64,000 nucleotides of DNA from Selaginella tamariscina (taxonomy: Eukaryota > Streptophyta > Lycopodiopsida > Selaginellales > Selaginellaceae): assembly GCA_003024785.1 (NCBI GenBank), contig PUQB01000668.1, forward strand, positions 62,001 through 126,000. The letters are read 5' to 3'. Position numbers and translations under genes: made by a program. The notes under the pieces were generated by a model. It saw nothing but the letters and a program-made list of their open reading frames with translations, ran no database searches and was not told the origin of the DNA. Every line of letters begins with the position of its first letter. Position 1 is the first letter of the stretch. Below, piece by piece: positions 1 through 10,484 of this stretch.

Positions 1-760
1 ATGGGCTTGTCGCTAAGGGGTTGGATACTCTAGCAAACAGGCATGCTTGTGCTTGCACTAGGGTGCTAAGCCTTGGGCATCCGCTCGAGGGAGGTTAGGT
101 CTCGTAACTAGGTGTGCTTTGGCACACTTGGCTAGGGGAGTGTTCTCCTTGGAATCCAGGGGTTGAACAACCTAAGCTCATTAGCAGAAGCCCTTTCGTA
201 AGGCACTCGCAAGGTCATGTGCTTAGGGTTATCCCAAACCTAGCCTTAGGGAGTTTGCTTAGCAGAACACTCGTGTTCGCCTACGGCGCACACTCGTGTC
301 CTCACTAAGTACTAGCCCTAGGTCTAGGGTGTAACTTGGCCACTCAAACCCTTAGGGGTTAGTCGTGGTTCAGGGTACCCCTTGTCGCCCTAAAGGGGTT
401 GTACTCCCGGATGAGGGTGATTCCTCAAGGGGTAAGTGACAATGCCTTAGCTGTCACGGGGGTATGTGTGGAACACACGTCTCCTTGATGGGGGTTAGGG
501 CATGAGCCTGTCTAGGTCTTCTAGGGCAAGACCCTAAGTCAACTAGGGTTATCCCTCAAGGGTTCTGGGGGCAGACATTCTAGGGAGACTTAGGCTAAAC
601 CCTAAGTCTCTTGTCCACTTGGGCATTAGAGTCTAACCCTAGGGGTCGTTGGGGTTGTTCTGGGGAACTTAGCGTTGCTCACACAGGGTGATGACGCCGA
701 ATGGCCACCTGGCAGCCACGTGTTGCCACGTGTTGGCCCTTTGGGTTTAAAACCCTGACA
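1..760. repeat. GC-rich repetitive segment, probably LTR or other old retroelement DNA
   Basis: The stretch is much more GC-rich than the spacer beyond 2,069 and is full of short variants of CCCTAAG, CTAGGG and GGGGTT. No gene-like frame is visible. A TTTAAAA-type box lies near 745, just before element-like coding sequence begins. Composition resembles the LTR at 60,641-61,609, but I saw no long shared segment. Assignment to an LTR is inference. Confidence 0.4.
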
Positions 761-2068
761 GTGCATCATCGTCTAGGTTATTCCATTGGTGGATGTGGAT
801 GCTTTTCACGGAACCAGTTACTGTTAGGAGTCTTATCATCTTTAGAACCCACACCTTTGCCTAGTCTTTACGAAATTAGGTTGACACAATGCTTGGAACC
901 ATGGAGTCAATGGATAATAGATGCACTCAAGGCTCTTGAGTTAATTAAAGATGTTGATATTGATTTTCGGGACTATGTTGCAAAGTTCACAATGGTAAAG
1001 GATCTTCTTTATTTTTGGGACAAACCAATACATGTACTCCACTCGGTTGGTAATCCCATCATGCTATGTACCTTACTTTCTTCATGCTTTCCATGATGAC
1101 CCTCTCTCTGGTCATCTCGGGTTTCACAAAGTGTTGAACAAGTTACGTTCATGATTCTATTCGACATGACCTTCATCAATATTTGCAAACATGTCATCTT
1201 TATCAAGTTCGGAATTCTACTTCTTATAATGGTCATCTACAATCTATTCAAGTTCATCGTTCTTTTGAGCTTGTTGCATACGATCTCATTGGACTGTTTT
1301 CCGACAACGACAAAGGGAAACACATGCTATTGATCTATCAAACTATTTAACATAGTATATAGAGGTTTGGGCTCTTCTAGAGGCTAAGGCAACTCATGTG
1401 GTAGATTTCTTGTTTTATCAAGTGGTGTTAAAGCATGGATGTCTAAAGCATATTCTTTCATATCAAGGACCTCATTTCACAGCTGAACACCTTATCATCC
1501 AGAAACTAATGGTTTAGTGGAACGACTCAACCGAGTGTATGTTGTCTAAGTATGTGAATCAATGCAAGACCGATTGGGATCAGTTTTGCCCCTTCTTCAA
1601 TTTGTTTATGTGTCTTCTATCCACCAATCCATTGGAGTCTCCCATTTCATTCATTGTATGGTCGTTCCCATGTGTTTCCTTTTGATATTGATTCCCCTTC
1701 TTTTCATCTTATTTCGACAGATATACAAACATGTAAGCTGGTATTTAGATCAAACTCTTCTCGTATTGTGCAAAGAGATGTTAACAAAGTTATCTTATGC
1801 TTAGAAGGTATAGCAATGACACTATAATGCTCGACATTCGTTTGTCCTTAATTATGTTGTGAGTGATAAAGTACTAGTCTTATATTTAAAAATGCATTCC
1901 AAAGGGTTGTCCTTTAGATTAATTTTCAAATAGTTTCTTTTATTCCATTGTACAAAGATTGGGTTCTCAAGTGTACACGATTCACAATTCAAATGGAGTG
2001 GATCAGAATGTACATGTTCAACAATTGTCTCCATATCATCAACGTTTGAATTTAAAGGAGGGAATAAT
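761..2068 (+). mobile_element. Ty3/gypsy retrotransposon fossil, integrase end of pol
   Basis: Short blocks in several plus-strand frames match a Ty3/gypsy integrase. A histidine/cysteine zinc-binding region lies near 1,090-1,200. The integrase-core signature YHPETNGLVERLNR lies near 1,490-1,535, followed by the usual C-terminal extension. A purine-rich run at about 2,057-2,066 precedes TGTAAAG, which could be the start of the 3' LTR. The copy is clearly broken, with at least five breaks, and the upstream pol and gag parts are not seen. Heavy decay suggests an old insertion. Confidence 0.7.
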
Positions 2069-3430
2069 GTAAAGATTTTAGCTTGAATATATTTTAAGGC
2101 AAACTATATATGAATGTCACATAAGACAAATGATTAAATCAAAGGTTGCCTAAAATAGCTTAGCCTCCTTGTACATAAAGAAGGGTTTGTTAATCTTGTA
2201 TGTATCTTAAAGTAAAACAAGACACTTATATACCATATATCATATCCATATTAAAATATAAATATGATAAACACTTATATATGTTCACTTATACAACAAA
2301 CACTATTAATGTTATATAGTTCATCTATATAATTCTTACTTGTATATTCTCAATAATATATATTAAACAATGGTAAAGTAATTGATAAAAAAACATTGTC
2401 AACATTCAATCCTTTACTCTAACAGCAAATTATAATATTATGTATATTATTAAATGTTTTTTGTTTATATATTTACTAATTTCAAACAACTTTTGCACTT
2501 TTAAATTTGTTATTAAATTCAACTCTATAAACAAAATTAATAAAAAAAACAACAAACACACTTAAGAGTATAAGAAATCATTTTTGCATTAGAAAAATGT
2601 TTAATCCCATTTCATTTATTGATGTTTTTAAAACCTTAATCAGGTCAATAATTTATCAAAATTAAAGGTTTTCCAGCCTTTTATTTCTTAATATTGTTAA
2701 TTTTATTGCCTTGTTTAAATGGTTGTTCATTTTTTTTTATATGTTTTTATTAATTTTTAATCACTATGTTTTTTTTCGAACGGTGAGTCAATCCTTAAAA
2801 GGATAATTCAATTTTAAATTTTAATAAGATTGTTTATGTTCAAACCAAAAGATTTTTAAGTTGTATTGAGAAAACTTCATTTTTTAGATATTTTTTAAGT
2901 CTATAAAATAAATTTTATAATGTGAATTTAATAAATAATTTAATTATACTAGGGAGAAAAGTTTAATCTTTAAAGCCCTTACATAATATTTAAAAATTGA
3001 TTTTCACAATTGTAATATATATTGAAACCATAAGAGTGAATTGTAATTGTCAATATTATGGTATATTTTAAAAATATTTAAACTAATCTTGTACATCCAT
3101 TTGAATCAACGGTTATTATTAATTTAATTTGGTACATATAAGTGTATTATCACCATGAACACATGTTAAACTAATTTTGATTATGTCATACAACTGTTAA
3201 TTTTCAAAGAGTAATACGGATGGTCCATTAATAAGTCTACCGTGGTTATTTTCTGTACAGACCTACAGTTTAATATTTTCCATATTATCGTTTTGAAGTG
3301 GTATGGTCCAAGCAACTTTCTGGACCAGAGGGATAAATATTTGATGTGTAAATCTCACATAGTCCGCGGTTAGGCCAACTCAAAATTTCAATATGTATTA
3401 AAGAAAAAAAGGAAAAGAAAAGAAACCCCC
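2069..3430. other. AT-rich spacer, possible 3' LTR start at its left edge
   Basis: About 1.36 kb of strongly AT-rich DNA without a plausible exon. The left end may be the 3' LTR of the gypsy fossil just upstream; I could not find a convincing right LTR boundary. Beyond that I see nothing except A/T runs. Confidence 0.5.
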
Positions 3431-3507
3431 ACTTAATGCTACCCAAAACAACATTGTCTCATAAAAATACTTCTAGTAGCAGCCATCATAAAGAACGAAT
3501 ATCTCCC

Positions 3508-4980
3508 TCAGATAAGATCCGCCACATTCGACGGCAGCTCCTCGATAACGGTGTTGTAGAACTTCTGGATGTCCTGAAGCATCCTCTCATCCTCCTTGAC
3601 CACGAAGTTGATTGCCACTCCCTTTCGTCCAAACCGTCCGCTACGCCCAATCCGATGCAGATAGTTTTCAGGCTGCGTTGGCAGATCGTAGTTGATGACG
3701 AGGGACACCTGCTGCACGTCAATCCCTCTTGCAAGTAGATCCGTGGTAATAAGGACTCGGGAAGACCCAGACCGGAACTCACGCATGATGATATCCCTTG
3801 TGTTCTGGTCCATATCACCGTGGGTAGCCGAAACAGTGTGGTCTCGGCTACGCATCTTGTCCGTAAGCCAGTCCACTTTCCGACGAGTGTTGCAGAAGAT
3901 AACGCTCTGGGTGATCGCAAGCGTCTCGTACAGGTCACACAGGGTCTCCAACTTCCAGTCCTCCCTCTCTACATTAACGTAAAACTGCTTGATACCCTCC
4001 AGGGTCAGCTCGTCGCGCTTGACCAGGATCCTCACGGGCTTGTTCATGAATTTCCTGGTAATCTCCAGCGCCTCAGGTGGCATGGTAGCCGAGAACAGAC
4101 CCACCTGAACCTTTGCCGGCAGCAGCTGGAATATATCGTAAATGCATAGTAGAAAACAATTAATAGTCAATATGAATTCATAAACGAATATACTTGCCTG
4201 GTCCTTGAAGCCGCGAGAGAGCATTTCGTCGGCCTCGTCAAGAACAAACATGCGGATGTAATCGGGACGAAGAGCACGACGACGAAGCATGTCGTAAACA
4301 CGTCCAGGAGTTCCCACAACAACGTGAACACCAGCCTGCAGGATTCTCTGGTCCTGACGAACATCGGTACCTCCAACACAGGCATGAACCTTCACTTGGA
4401 GGTAATCTCCAAGTGCTCTCATCACCTGCAGAATAAAACATTAAGTTAGTCTTCATGATAGAAACAAGTGAAATGTGCGTAATACCTTCTCAATTTGCTG
4501 GGCAAGCTCACGCGTAGGAGCTAGAACCAGGGCTTGGCAATCGACAATGCTGTAGTCGAGTTGCTGCAGAATTCCAGAACAAAAGGTTGCCGTTTTCCCA
4601 GTCCCCGACTGGGCTTGCTGGATCACGTCTAATCCCTTACAGAATGGCACTATTCCCCTCTGCTGTATTGCAGAGGGCTTCTCAAAACCTGCAGCCCAAA
4701 CAAATATAAGCAAAACAATCATATATTCACCACATTACAAGCCTACCGTAAGCATAGATCCCACGAAGAAGGTTTTCGTGCAGACCCATTGAATCAAAGG
4801 TCTCGTTAACTTCCTCCCAGCTAGAAATAACATCGTCTCCTTCTAGCCTGTAAGCAGAAAGGCAAGATTATATCCAAAACTCAGGATTTTGGGGTGTTCC
4901 AAAAGCACTTACGCATACTCCATTTTCTGGTCATACTGACGCGGATCGAATTGAGAGCCCTCAGATGCAAGTCCAGCCAT
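3508..4980 (-). CDS. eIF4A: Eukaryotic initiation factor 4A (DEAD-box RNA helicase)
   Basis: ATP-dependent RNA helicase of the cap-binding complex that unwinds 5' leaders for 40S scanning. Five coding exons on the minus strand: 4980-4913, 4848-4747, 4688-4486, 4425-4198 and about 4143-3508. The product starts [17 protein letters not shown] and ends [10 protein letters not shown], matching plant eIF4A across its length. Visible motifs in order: Q-motif region [10 protein letters not shown], Walker [31 protein letters not shown] and [12 protein letters not shown] 5'-leader intron (4981-5162) is likely, since a donor at 5162 and an acceptor abutting the ATG are present. Intron 4 (4144-4197) is odd: donor GC and no AG at the conserved acceptor position; see findings. 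All other introns are GT-AG. The gene is head-to-head with the hydrolase gene at 5400. A decayed paralogue lies at 7835-11160. Confidence 0.95.
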
Positions 4981-5399
4981 CTGCAACAAAGAAGAAAAAA
5001 AAGGAAGATTTGAAACCCTCGATGTACACTCACACCCAAATTGAAGGCAGATTCCGAATGGCACTGCCGAGACAGAGTGGCGCCGAAATAGCGATCGATC
5101 CGCCGACAGCGCGCCTGTCCCTAAAACCCTAGACGACGGCGGATTGAAAACGGCGGCTTACCTCAAGTATTAAGTCGGTGAAGAAGATTGAACGCAGATG
5201 AAGAACTCTTGAAACTTTGGTTTTCACTTGAGCAGAGCCCAAGTGACAAGATAGGGCAAACCCCTCATAGCCATACCCATGACATGGCCATTCGAATATC
5301 CCTTCCCCTGTAGCGTATATTCTTCCTCTTAGGGTTAGGGCTTGCCCAAGGAATATACGTTTCTCTCGCGAGGCAAGTCTGCGGTTCGATACTTCGGTC
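4981..5399. promoter_or_regulatory. Shared promoter and 5' leaders between eIF4A and the hydrolase gene
   Basis: Divergent start codons are 419 bp apart. The interval contains the probable eIF4A leader intron (4981-5162), a telo-box AAACCCTA at 5125-5132 and an inverted telomere-like TTAGGGTTAGGG at 5329-5340. Telo-boxes are known from promoters of plant translation genes. That this is one bidirectional promoter is inference. Confidence 0.5.
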
Positions 5400-7314
5400 A
5401 TGCAATTCACATTAATTGCCGAGTGTTTTAGGGCAGAAACTTATGCACTTGTCTTTCTTAGCCCGAGAGGAAGGCCCTGCGGCTTGCCAAGGATGAATTT
5501 CTCTACCGTTGCCGGATCCAACGAGAATGCAGAGGTATATATGTGTGAATTATCCCCCATTTCTTGGTATAGTGTGATCAATCCGGTAAAAAATGCAGAT
5601 AATTTCCGAGCAAGTTGGAAACGTAGGATTAGCGATTCTAAACAGGCCAAAGAAGCTCAACTCGTTGACAACAAGCATGGTATGTCTCTTAGTCGCTCTC
5701 CTTTTACTAGCTTTGTGCTGCAGATTTTGAGTCTTCAAGAGCTATATCAAAATTGGGAAGCACAAGATAACATTACTGCCGTGGTATTGAAGGTAAGACA
5801 TTGTTATACAAGTGAGTCCATGGGATTGAATGTCTCAGTTATGTATATGAAGTATTTCGTAATACCTTCTATTATTAAGTATCTCTTTCTTACAGGGGAA
5901 TGGAAGGGCATTTTGTGCTGGCGGGGACGTTGCAACCGTTTGTAAATTAGGCACTCAAGGTGATACATATTGTATGTCTTGTAAACACATGATAATCACG
6001 ACATTTGATACTTTTGTAGGCAATCACCATCAGGCTAATGACTTCTTTTACAAGGAGTACTTCTTAAATTATTATCTTGCTACACTTAAAAAGCCTCATG
6101 TTAGTACTTTGCACATTATGTTGTTTTTAAGGTATGTTCGACTTTGGCTTTAGGTGTCTTTACTCAATGGAGTTGTAATGGGAGGTGGCAATGGAATTTC
6201 AGTACATGGAACTTACCGTGTTGCAACAGAGAAGACCGTAAGTATTTACTTGAAGAAAGGCATATGTGGATTTACTTATACGTTCAGACATATTTACACA
6301 GACACATAACACACGGATATGTATATGCATATACATAGCTGTATAATCAATTCTTTTTCTGACAGCTTTTTGCTATGCCGGAAACTGCTCTGGGACTGCA
6401 TCCAGATGTTGGAGCATCATTTTTTCTGGCTCGTTTGGACAGGCATTTGGGTAATATAATGTTATACATAGCTAAGTATCAGAATTTACCACGTGTTACA
6501 TAAATATTGGCTTTTATAGGTGAATATCTGGGCTTAACTGGTGAACGGCTGGATGGAGCGGATATGGTTGCAACTGGCCTAGCAACGCACTTTGTGCGTT
6601 CGGAGGTTCTCTTTTATACATTATAAATGTAGTGTGCATGTGTCATGATCTTTTTATATGCAGCGCTTAGAATCTCTTGAAGAAGAATTGTGTCGAGTTT
6701 CTTTGCCAGAAAACTTGGAGGAGACGCTGAAACGGTATTCAGAGAACTCGCAACGCGGAGTTAATAGTTGCTTGCATAGGCTGAATGCCATCAATTCTTG
6801 CTTCTCCAAAGATACTGTAGAAGACATTCTACATGCTTTGGTATGTCACACGCACACACAACACATGCACTTGCAGCGAGAGACAGATGCATATACTTAA
6901 ACGTTGTTAATCTTGAGGGGCGTATGCTAAGCGTGTCAGCTTTGTGCGGCAGCAAGCAGCTCGAGAACAGGGCGATGAATGGTTTGAACTCACTATCAAT
7001 AAGCTAAAGAAAGCATCTCCCACCAGCCTCAAAATCACTCTGGCCTCGGTAAGTGAATATATAACCACAAACAATATACAGTGTATTTATTTCATGTCTT
7101 CAGATTCGGAAGGGTCGAGAGCATACTCTTGCTGAATGCTTAGCTAGAGAGTATCGCATGAGCGTGCGTTCGGTCACAGGGAAATACTCAAAAGACTTTT
7201 ACGAGGTACATCTATAGGCCCACACTTTCACAGTATGTAGTTACTTGTCTATTGATTCCTATTATACTGTAGGGATGCAGAGCAATTCTTATAGACAAAG
7301 ATAATCAACCTCGT

Positions 7315-7396
<82 letters not shown>

Positions 7397-7570
7397 TTAT
7401 TTGGACAGTGGAGTCCTGCTACTTAGAGGAAGTTACGGCGGAGATGGTCAATGGCTTTTGTCGAGCTTGATGCCGATGAAGGGCATGAGCTGCAGCTTCC
7501 TGTAGAAGAGCGAGCTATTAGTCTTCTATTCGTGCTAGAATTTAATGCGCCAGAACTATGTTTATTATAA
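5400..7570 (+). CDS. 3-hydroxyisobutyryl-CoA hydrolase-like protein (crotonase family)
   Basis: Crotonase-fold hydrolase of the CHY1/HIBCH family, which acts in valine breakdown. Thirteen exons: 5400-5534, 5599-5679, 5724-5792, 5896-5959, 6020-6099, 6154-6237, 6366-6450, 6520-6605, 6664-6840, 6953-7048, 7104-7205, 7273-7314 and 7427-7570. Family motifs: [13 protein letters not shown], the oxyanion-hole segment [26 protein letters not shown], and [17 protein letters not shown], which holds the catalytic Glu and Asp. The ATG at 5400 gives about 31 extra basic and hydrophobic residues that could be a mitochondrial presequence; an in-frame ATG at 5493 is the alternative. The last exon is ambiguous: the acceptor at 7408 brings family-like sequence but soon a stop, while a TAG acceptor at 7426 gives an open frame ending at 7570. 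There is no clear peroxisomal targeting tail. Confidence 0.88.
7318..7396. repeat. Compound microsatellite (TC)n(TA)n(CA)n in the last intron
   Basis: Three dinucleotide runs lie back to back in the final intron of the hydrolase-like gene, directly after the donor site. Confidence 0.95.
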
Positions 7571-8038
7571 TCAGAGATGGTAAATATGCAAACTCGTATA
7601 TAAACCTCAGCAGAATATAAGAAAATATTATTGTTTCAATATAAAACGTGTCATTCAATCTCTCTCGTTTTTAGTGTATATTTTCCGTAGCCATAAATCC
7701 CGCGAGAGATTTCAGGCTGATATTAAGTCTCACGTGTTCATTTGCTTGCCATACATAAAGATCCATATTTCAACCCACCCAGACTGGACAAGACTTTAAA
7801 CGACGACGATACAGAACTGTTTGGTGTCTCATAGGACGTCTGCTACGTTGGAGGGCAGTTCCTCAACGATGGTATTGTAAAACCTCCGGATACCTGCGAT
7901 TGCCCTCATCTCATCGCTAGTGCTTGCGTCCAAACCTTCCACCGGAAGATCGAAGTTTATAACCAGGGACACCTGCTGCACGTCTATTCCCCTCGCAAGA
8001 AGATCAGTGGTTATCGCATAGAAAGAACACGTTTAGCT

Positions 8039-8529
8039 TGTTAAAACTAAGCTGAATATGCACACAACCCGGGCAGGTAGCTCAGTGGTAGAGCACTTGA
8101 CACTGGTGTGAGAGGTCCGGGTTTAATCCCCGGCCTGTCCAGATCCGTTTTCCAATATGGTATCAGAGCTATGGTTGGCCGGACTGGCATGTAGGGATGT
8201 GTGGTGTGTGTTCAATTTAGGGGGGGAGCTATGGTTGGATGGCCTGTGGTAGGCCCGGACTGGCAGGTAGGGATGTGTGGTGTGTGTTCAGTTTAGGGGG
8301 GAGCTATGGTTGGATGGCCTGTGGTAGGCCCGGATTGGCAGGTAGGGATGTGTGGTGTGTGTTCAGTTTAGGGGGGGAGTGTTAAAACTAAGCTGAATAT
8401 GCACACAACTCATGTAGGTAGCTCAGTGGTAGAGCACCTCACACCGGTGTGAGAGGTCCCAGGTTCAATCCCACACCGGTGTGAGGTCCCGGGTTCAATC
8501 CCCAGCCTGTCCAGATCCGTTTTCCAATA
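8039..8529 (+). mobile_element. TRIM-like mini-retrotransposon with tRNA-like sequence in its LTRs
   Basis: Left LTR 8039-8157 and right LTR 8380-8529 share their start (TGTTAAAACTAAGCTGAAT) and end (GATCCGTTTTCCAATA). The right copy is longer because its box-B region is partly duplicated. TGGTATCAGAGC at 8158-8169, the usual plant primer site complementary to initiator-Met tRNA, directly follows the left LTR. A G-rich purine tract (about 8371-8379) directly precedes the right LTR. The 210-bp interior is noncoding and holds near-identical repeats of about 98 bp. Size and layout fit TRIM elements. Both LTRs look whole, apart from the duplication. Confidence 0.8.
8071..8140 (+). other. tRNA-like module inside the TRIM left LTR
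   Basis: Seventy bases fold largely as a tRNA: acceptor arms GGGCAGG and CCTGTCC, a D-arm with the A-box TAGCTCAGTGGTAGAGC, and a T-arm whose stem CCGGG/CCCGG encloses TTTAATC (B-box). The anticodon arm is poor: its stem is mismatched and no U33 is positioned before a clear anticodon. I therefore do not call a functional tRNA. The right LTR carries a related module at about 8413-8512, with a palindromic anticodon-arm region and a duplicated B-box. Confidence 0.65.
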
Positions 8530-9235
8530 TAGCGGATATGTGTAGTGCTAAGATTCATTCTGAACAATCTCATGAACAATTTTTATTAATATAATACTGT
8601 TTAAGCACGTTTTAGAGAAAGGACGCTTAACTACGATTTAGCATGGGAATAGGCAGGATTAAGGAAGCTTAATTAAGGAATTAGGTTTAAGCTCGTGATT
8701 AAACTTGACGGTCTAGGGTTCAAATCTCATAACGCTTTTTTAATATGATATGGGTTAAGCACGTTTTAGAGAAGGAATTAGGTTTAAGCTCGTGATTAAC
8801 ACTTGACTGAACAAGGTCAATATGCAGCACATGCAAATATGCTCTTGTGTTTATAGAATTGACAAGTTGGTTAGCCCTTGCGGTTTCTAAAGTAGAGGTT
8901 GCTGGTTCGAGTCTTTGCTAACATACATTTTTCAGGAAAAGGGTTTAGGAACGTAATTAGCTGGTTAAGCACGGGTTTAGGGACGGATTAGGTTAAGGAC
9001 GCTTAAATACGGTTTAGCACGGGATTAGGCAGGAGAAGGTTAAGAACACTTAATTACCGTTTAGCACGGGTTTAAGAAGGAATTCTGGGTAGATATGCCT
9101 ATGCATGTAAAATTAACATAATGGTTATAACATTGACTTATTGGTTAGGTTGGATTACCTTACAACTTAAAGGTCTAGGGTTCAAATCGTGACGCTCCTG
9201 AGTCTGGAAACATACCTCCAACTTTAATTCTGAAG
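8530..9235 (+). repeat. Block of tRNA-like and short dispersed repeat pieces
   Basis: Recurring phrases include TTTAGCACGGG, TAAGCACG and GGTCTAGGGTTCAAATC, the last resembling a pol III B-box. TCTAGGGTTCAAATC occurs near 8715 and 9175, and a variant (GCTGGTTCGAGTC) near 8900 follows an A-box-like TTGGTTAGC. This looks like eroded tRNA-derived SINE-type sequence or copies of the LTR module's relatives. No open frame is seen. Confidence 0.45.
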
Positions 9236-9239
9236 GACT

Positions 9240-9835
9240 CGTTTAATGCTGGAACTCGTTTCTCAAGGCAGTGATCAGTGCTGTCACGGAATTACTACCA
9301 CTAGACTCAGCTGCCTCCTCCATCTCTACCGCTGCCTCCTCCTTCATCTTGTCGCCTTTCTTCCTCTCCTCCGCCTGGGCTGCCTCTTCCGCAAGCAACA
9401 TGTCTGCCTGGGCCTTTGCATAGTTCTGGAAACGCAGCGCCTGCCGGCACAACATCCAGTGTGATCTTGGCTGTTGACGTTAGGACGGTATGCAACAAAG
9501 CCGCCCTGTTCTACAAACATACGCACCGCCCAACCTTCTTTACCATGTGGATGAAGATTCCTATCCACGCTTACGTCTTCCGAAAGACCTAGAGTGTTAA
9601 GCCACTCATCCACATCAGCCACGAAATCCCTGTCATTGCATAGATCGTCAATCTTCGATTCGAGAAGCCTCTGGGGAACGGGCCAATCCTTGCGAAGCTC
9701 GTAGTAGATGATGGTCAGAGAGACCGGCGGATCCGACGGCGGTGTCGGCAGCTGCGGCTGCGGCGGCGCCCTTGTCTTCTGCTTCTCCTTCGGCGGCTGC
9801 GGCGGCGCCTTTCCCTTATGCTTCTTGTATCCCAT
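9240..9835 (-). pseudogene. Captured fragment of an unrecognised host transcript
   Basis: The minus strand carries a good ATG context with [20 protein letters not shown], a Pro/Lys-rich head, then a plausible globular part including SKIDDLCNDRDFVADVDEW. Further on, in another frame, is an acidic alpha-helical tail (AEEAAQAEERKKGDKMKEE). I do not recognise the family. No introns are apparent, it is antisense to the element, and it abuts the Cpn60 fragment exactly at its ATG. That supports capture from RNA. It is disrupted, so no product is expected. Confidence 0.5.
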
Positions 9836-10484
9836 CGCTGCTCCATTCCTTCTTCAACGTCAACTGAAGTCTCGAATGAGGAAGAAGACTCGATAGACAG
9901 CACTCCATCAGGGCCAACCTTGTCAATTGCATCGGCAATCATGTCTCCAACAACGTCATCATTTCCCGCAGATATAGTAGCAACGGCTTTAATGTCTTCA
10001 CGGCCTTTGACAGGCCTAGACCTGTTCTGACGTTCCTCAATGAGAGCAGCAACTGTTTTGTCAATGGCCTTCTTGATTGCGACTGGATTAGCTCCAGAGG
10101 TTACTGCTAACAATCCCATCTTAATCAACTCCCTTGCCAACACACACGCTGTTGTTGTTCCATCACCAGCTGAATCATTTGTCTTGCTTGCTACCTCCCT
10201 GATAAGAGCAGCACCCGCGTTCTCCATGGGGTCTGGCAGGTCAATTGCTCGAGCAATTGTGACACCGTCATTCACGACCTTTGCATTGCCATACTCATCA
10301 AGTACCACATTTCGTCCTCTGGGACCGAGAGTAACTCGACAGCATCAGATAATTTATCAATGCCACTCTGTAAGGCACTTCGAGACTCTTGATCGAATGC
10401 AATCTGTTTAGCATCTGCACGCACTAACAATCTACTTCTTCTTCTACATGCTGCACTTAGGCCGGATATTCTCCTCCCCACGAG
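9836..10484 (-). pseudogene. Captured fragment of plastid chaperonin Cpn60 alpha
   Basis: The minus strand encodes the N-terminal third of plastid chaperonin-60 alpha: a transit-peptide tail, then [66 protein letters not shown] and [17 protein letters not shown]. The run of about 215 codons shows no intron, whereas plant Cpn60 genes normally contain several, so an RNA-derived copy is likely. It is broken and ends abruptly at the second captured fragment. The functional gene is not in this window. Confidence 0.8.

Noticed and set aside
1-760. Telomeric or subtelomeric array
   Set aside because: The CCCTAAG-like words are irregular and not in tandem TTTAGGG register.
3436-4149. Plus-strand and alternative-frame open frames over eIF4A
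   Set aside because: They are antisense or shifted shadows of the conserved helicase exons.
7300-7400. CRISPR-like or regular spaced repeat array
   Set aside because: Only simple dinucleotide repeats; this is a eukaryotic nuclear region.
8071-8140. Functional tRNA gene
   Set aside because: The anticodon stem is mismatched and no proper anticodon loop with U33 is present; the segment lies inside an LTR that is repeated at 8380-8529.
8039-8529. Cassandra element with 5S rRNA in its LTRs
   Set aside because: No 5S rRNA sequence is visible; the pol III-like part is tRNA-like.
9715-10308. A working second Cpn60 gene
   Set aside because: Only the N-terminal third is present, it is disrupted, and it lies antisense inside a retroelement.
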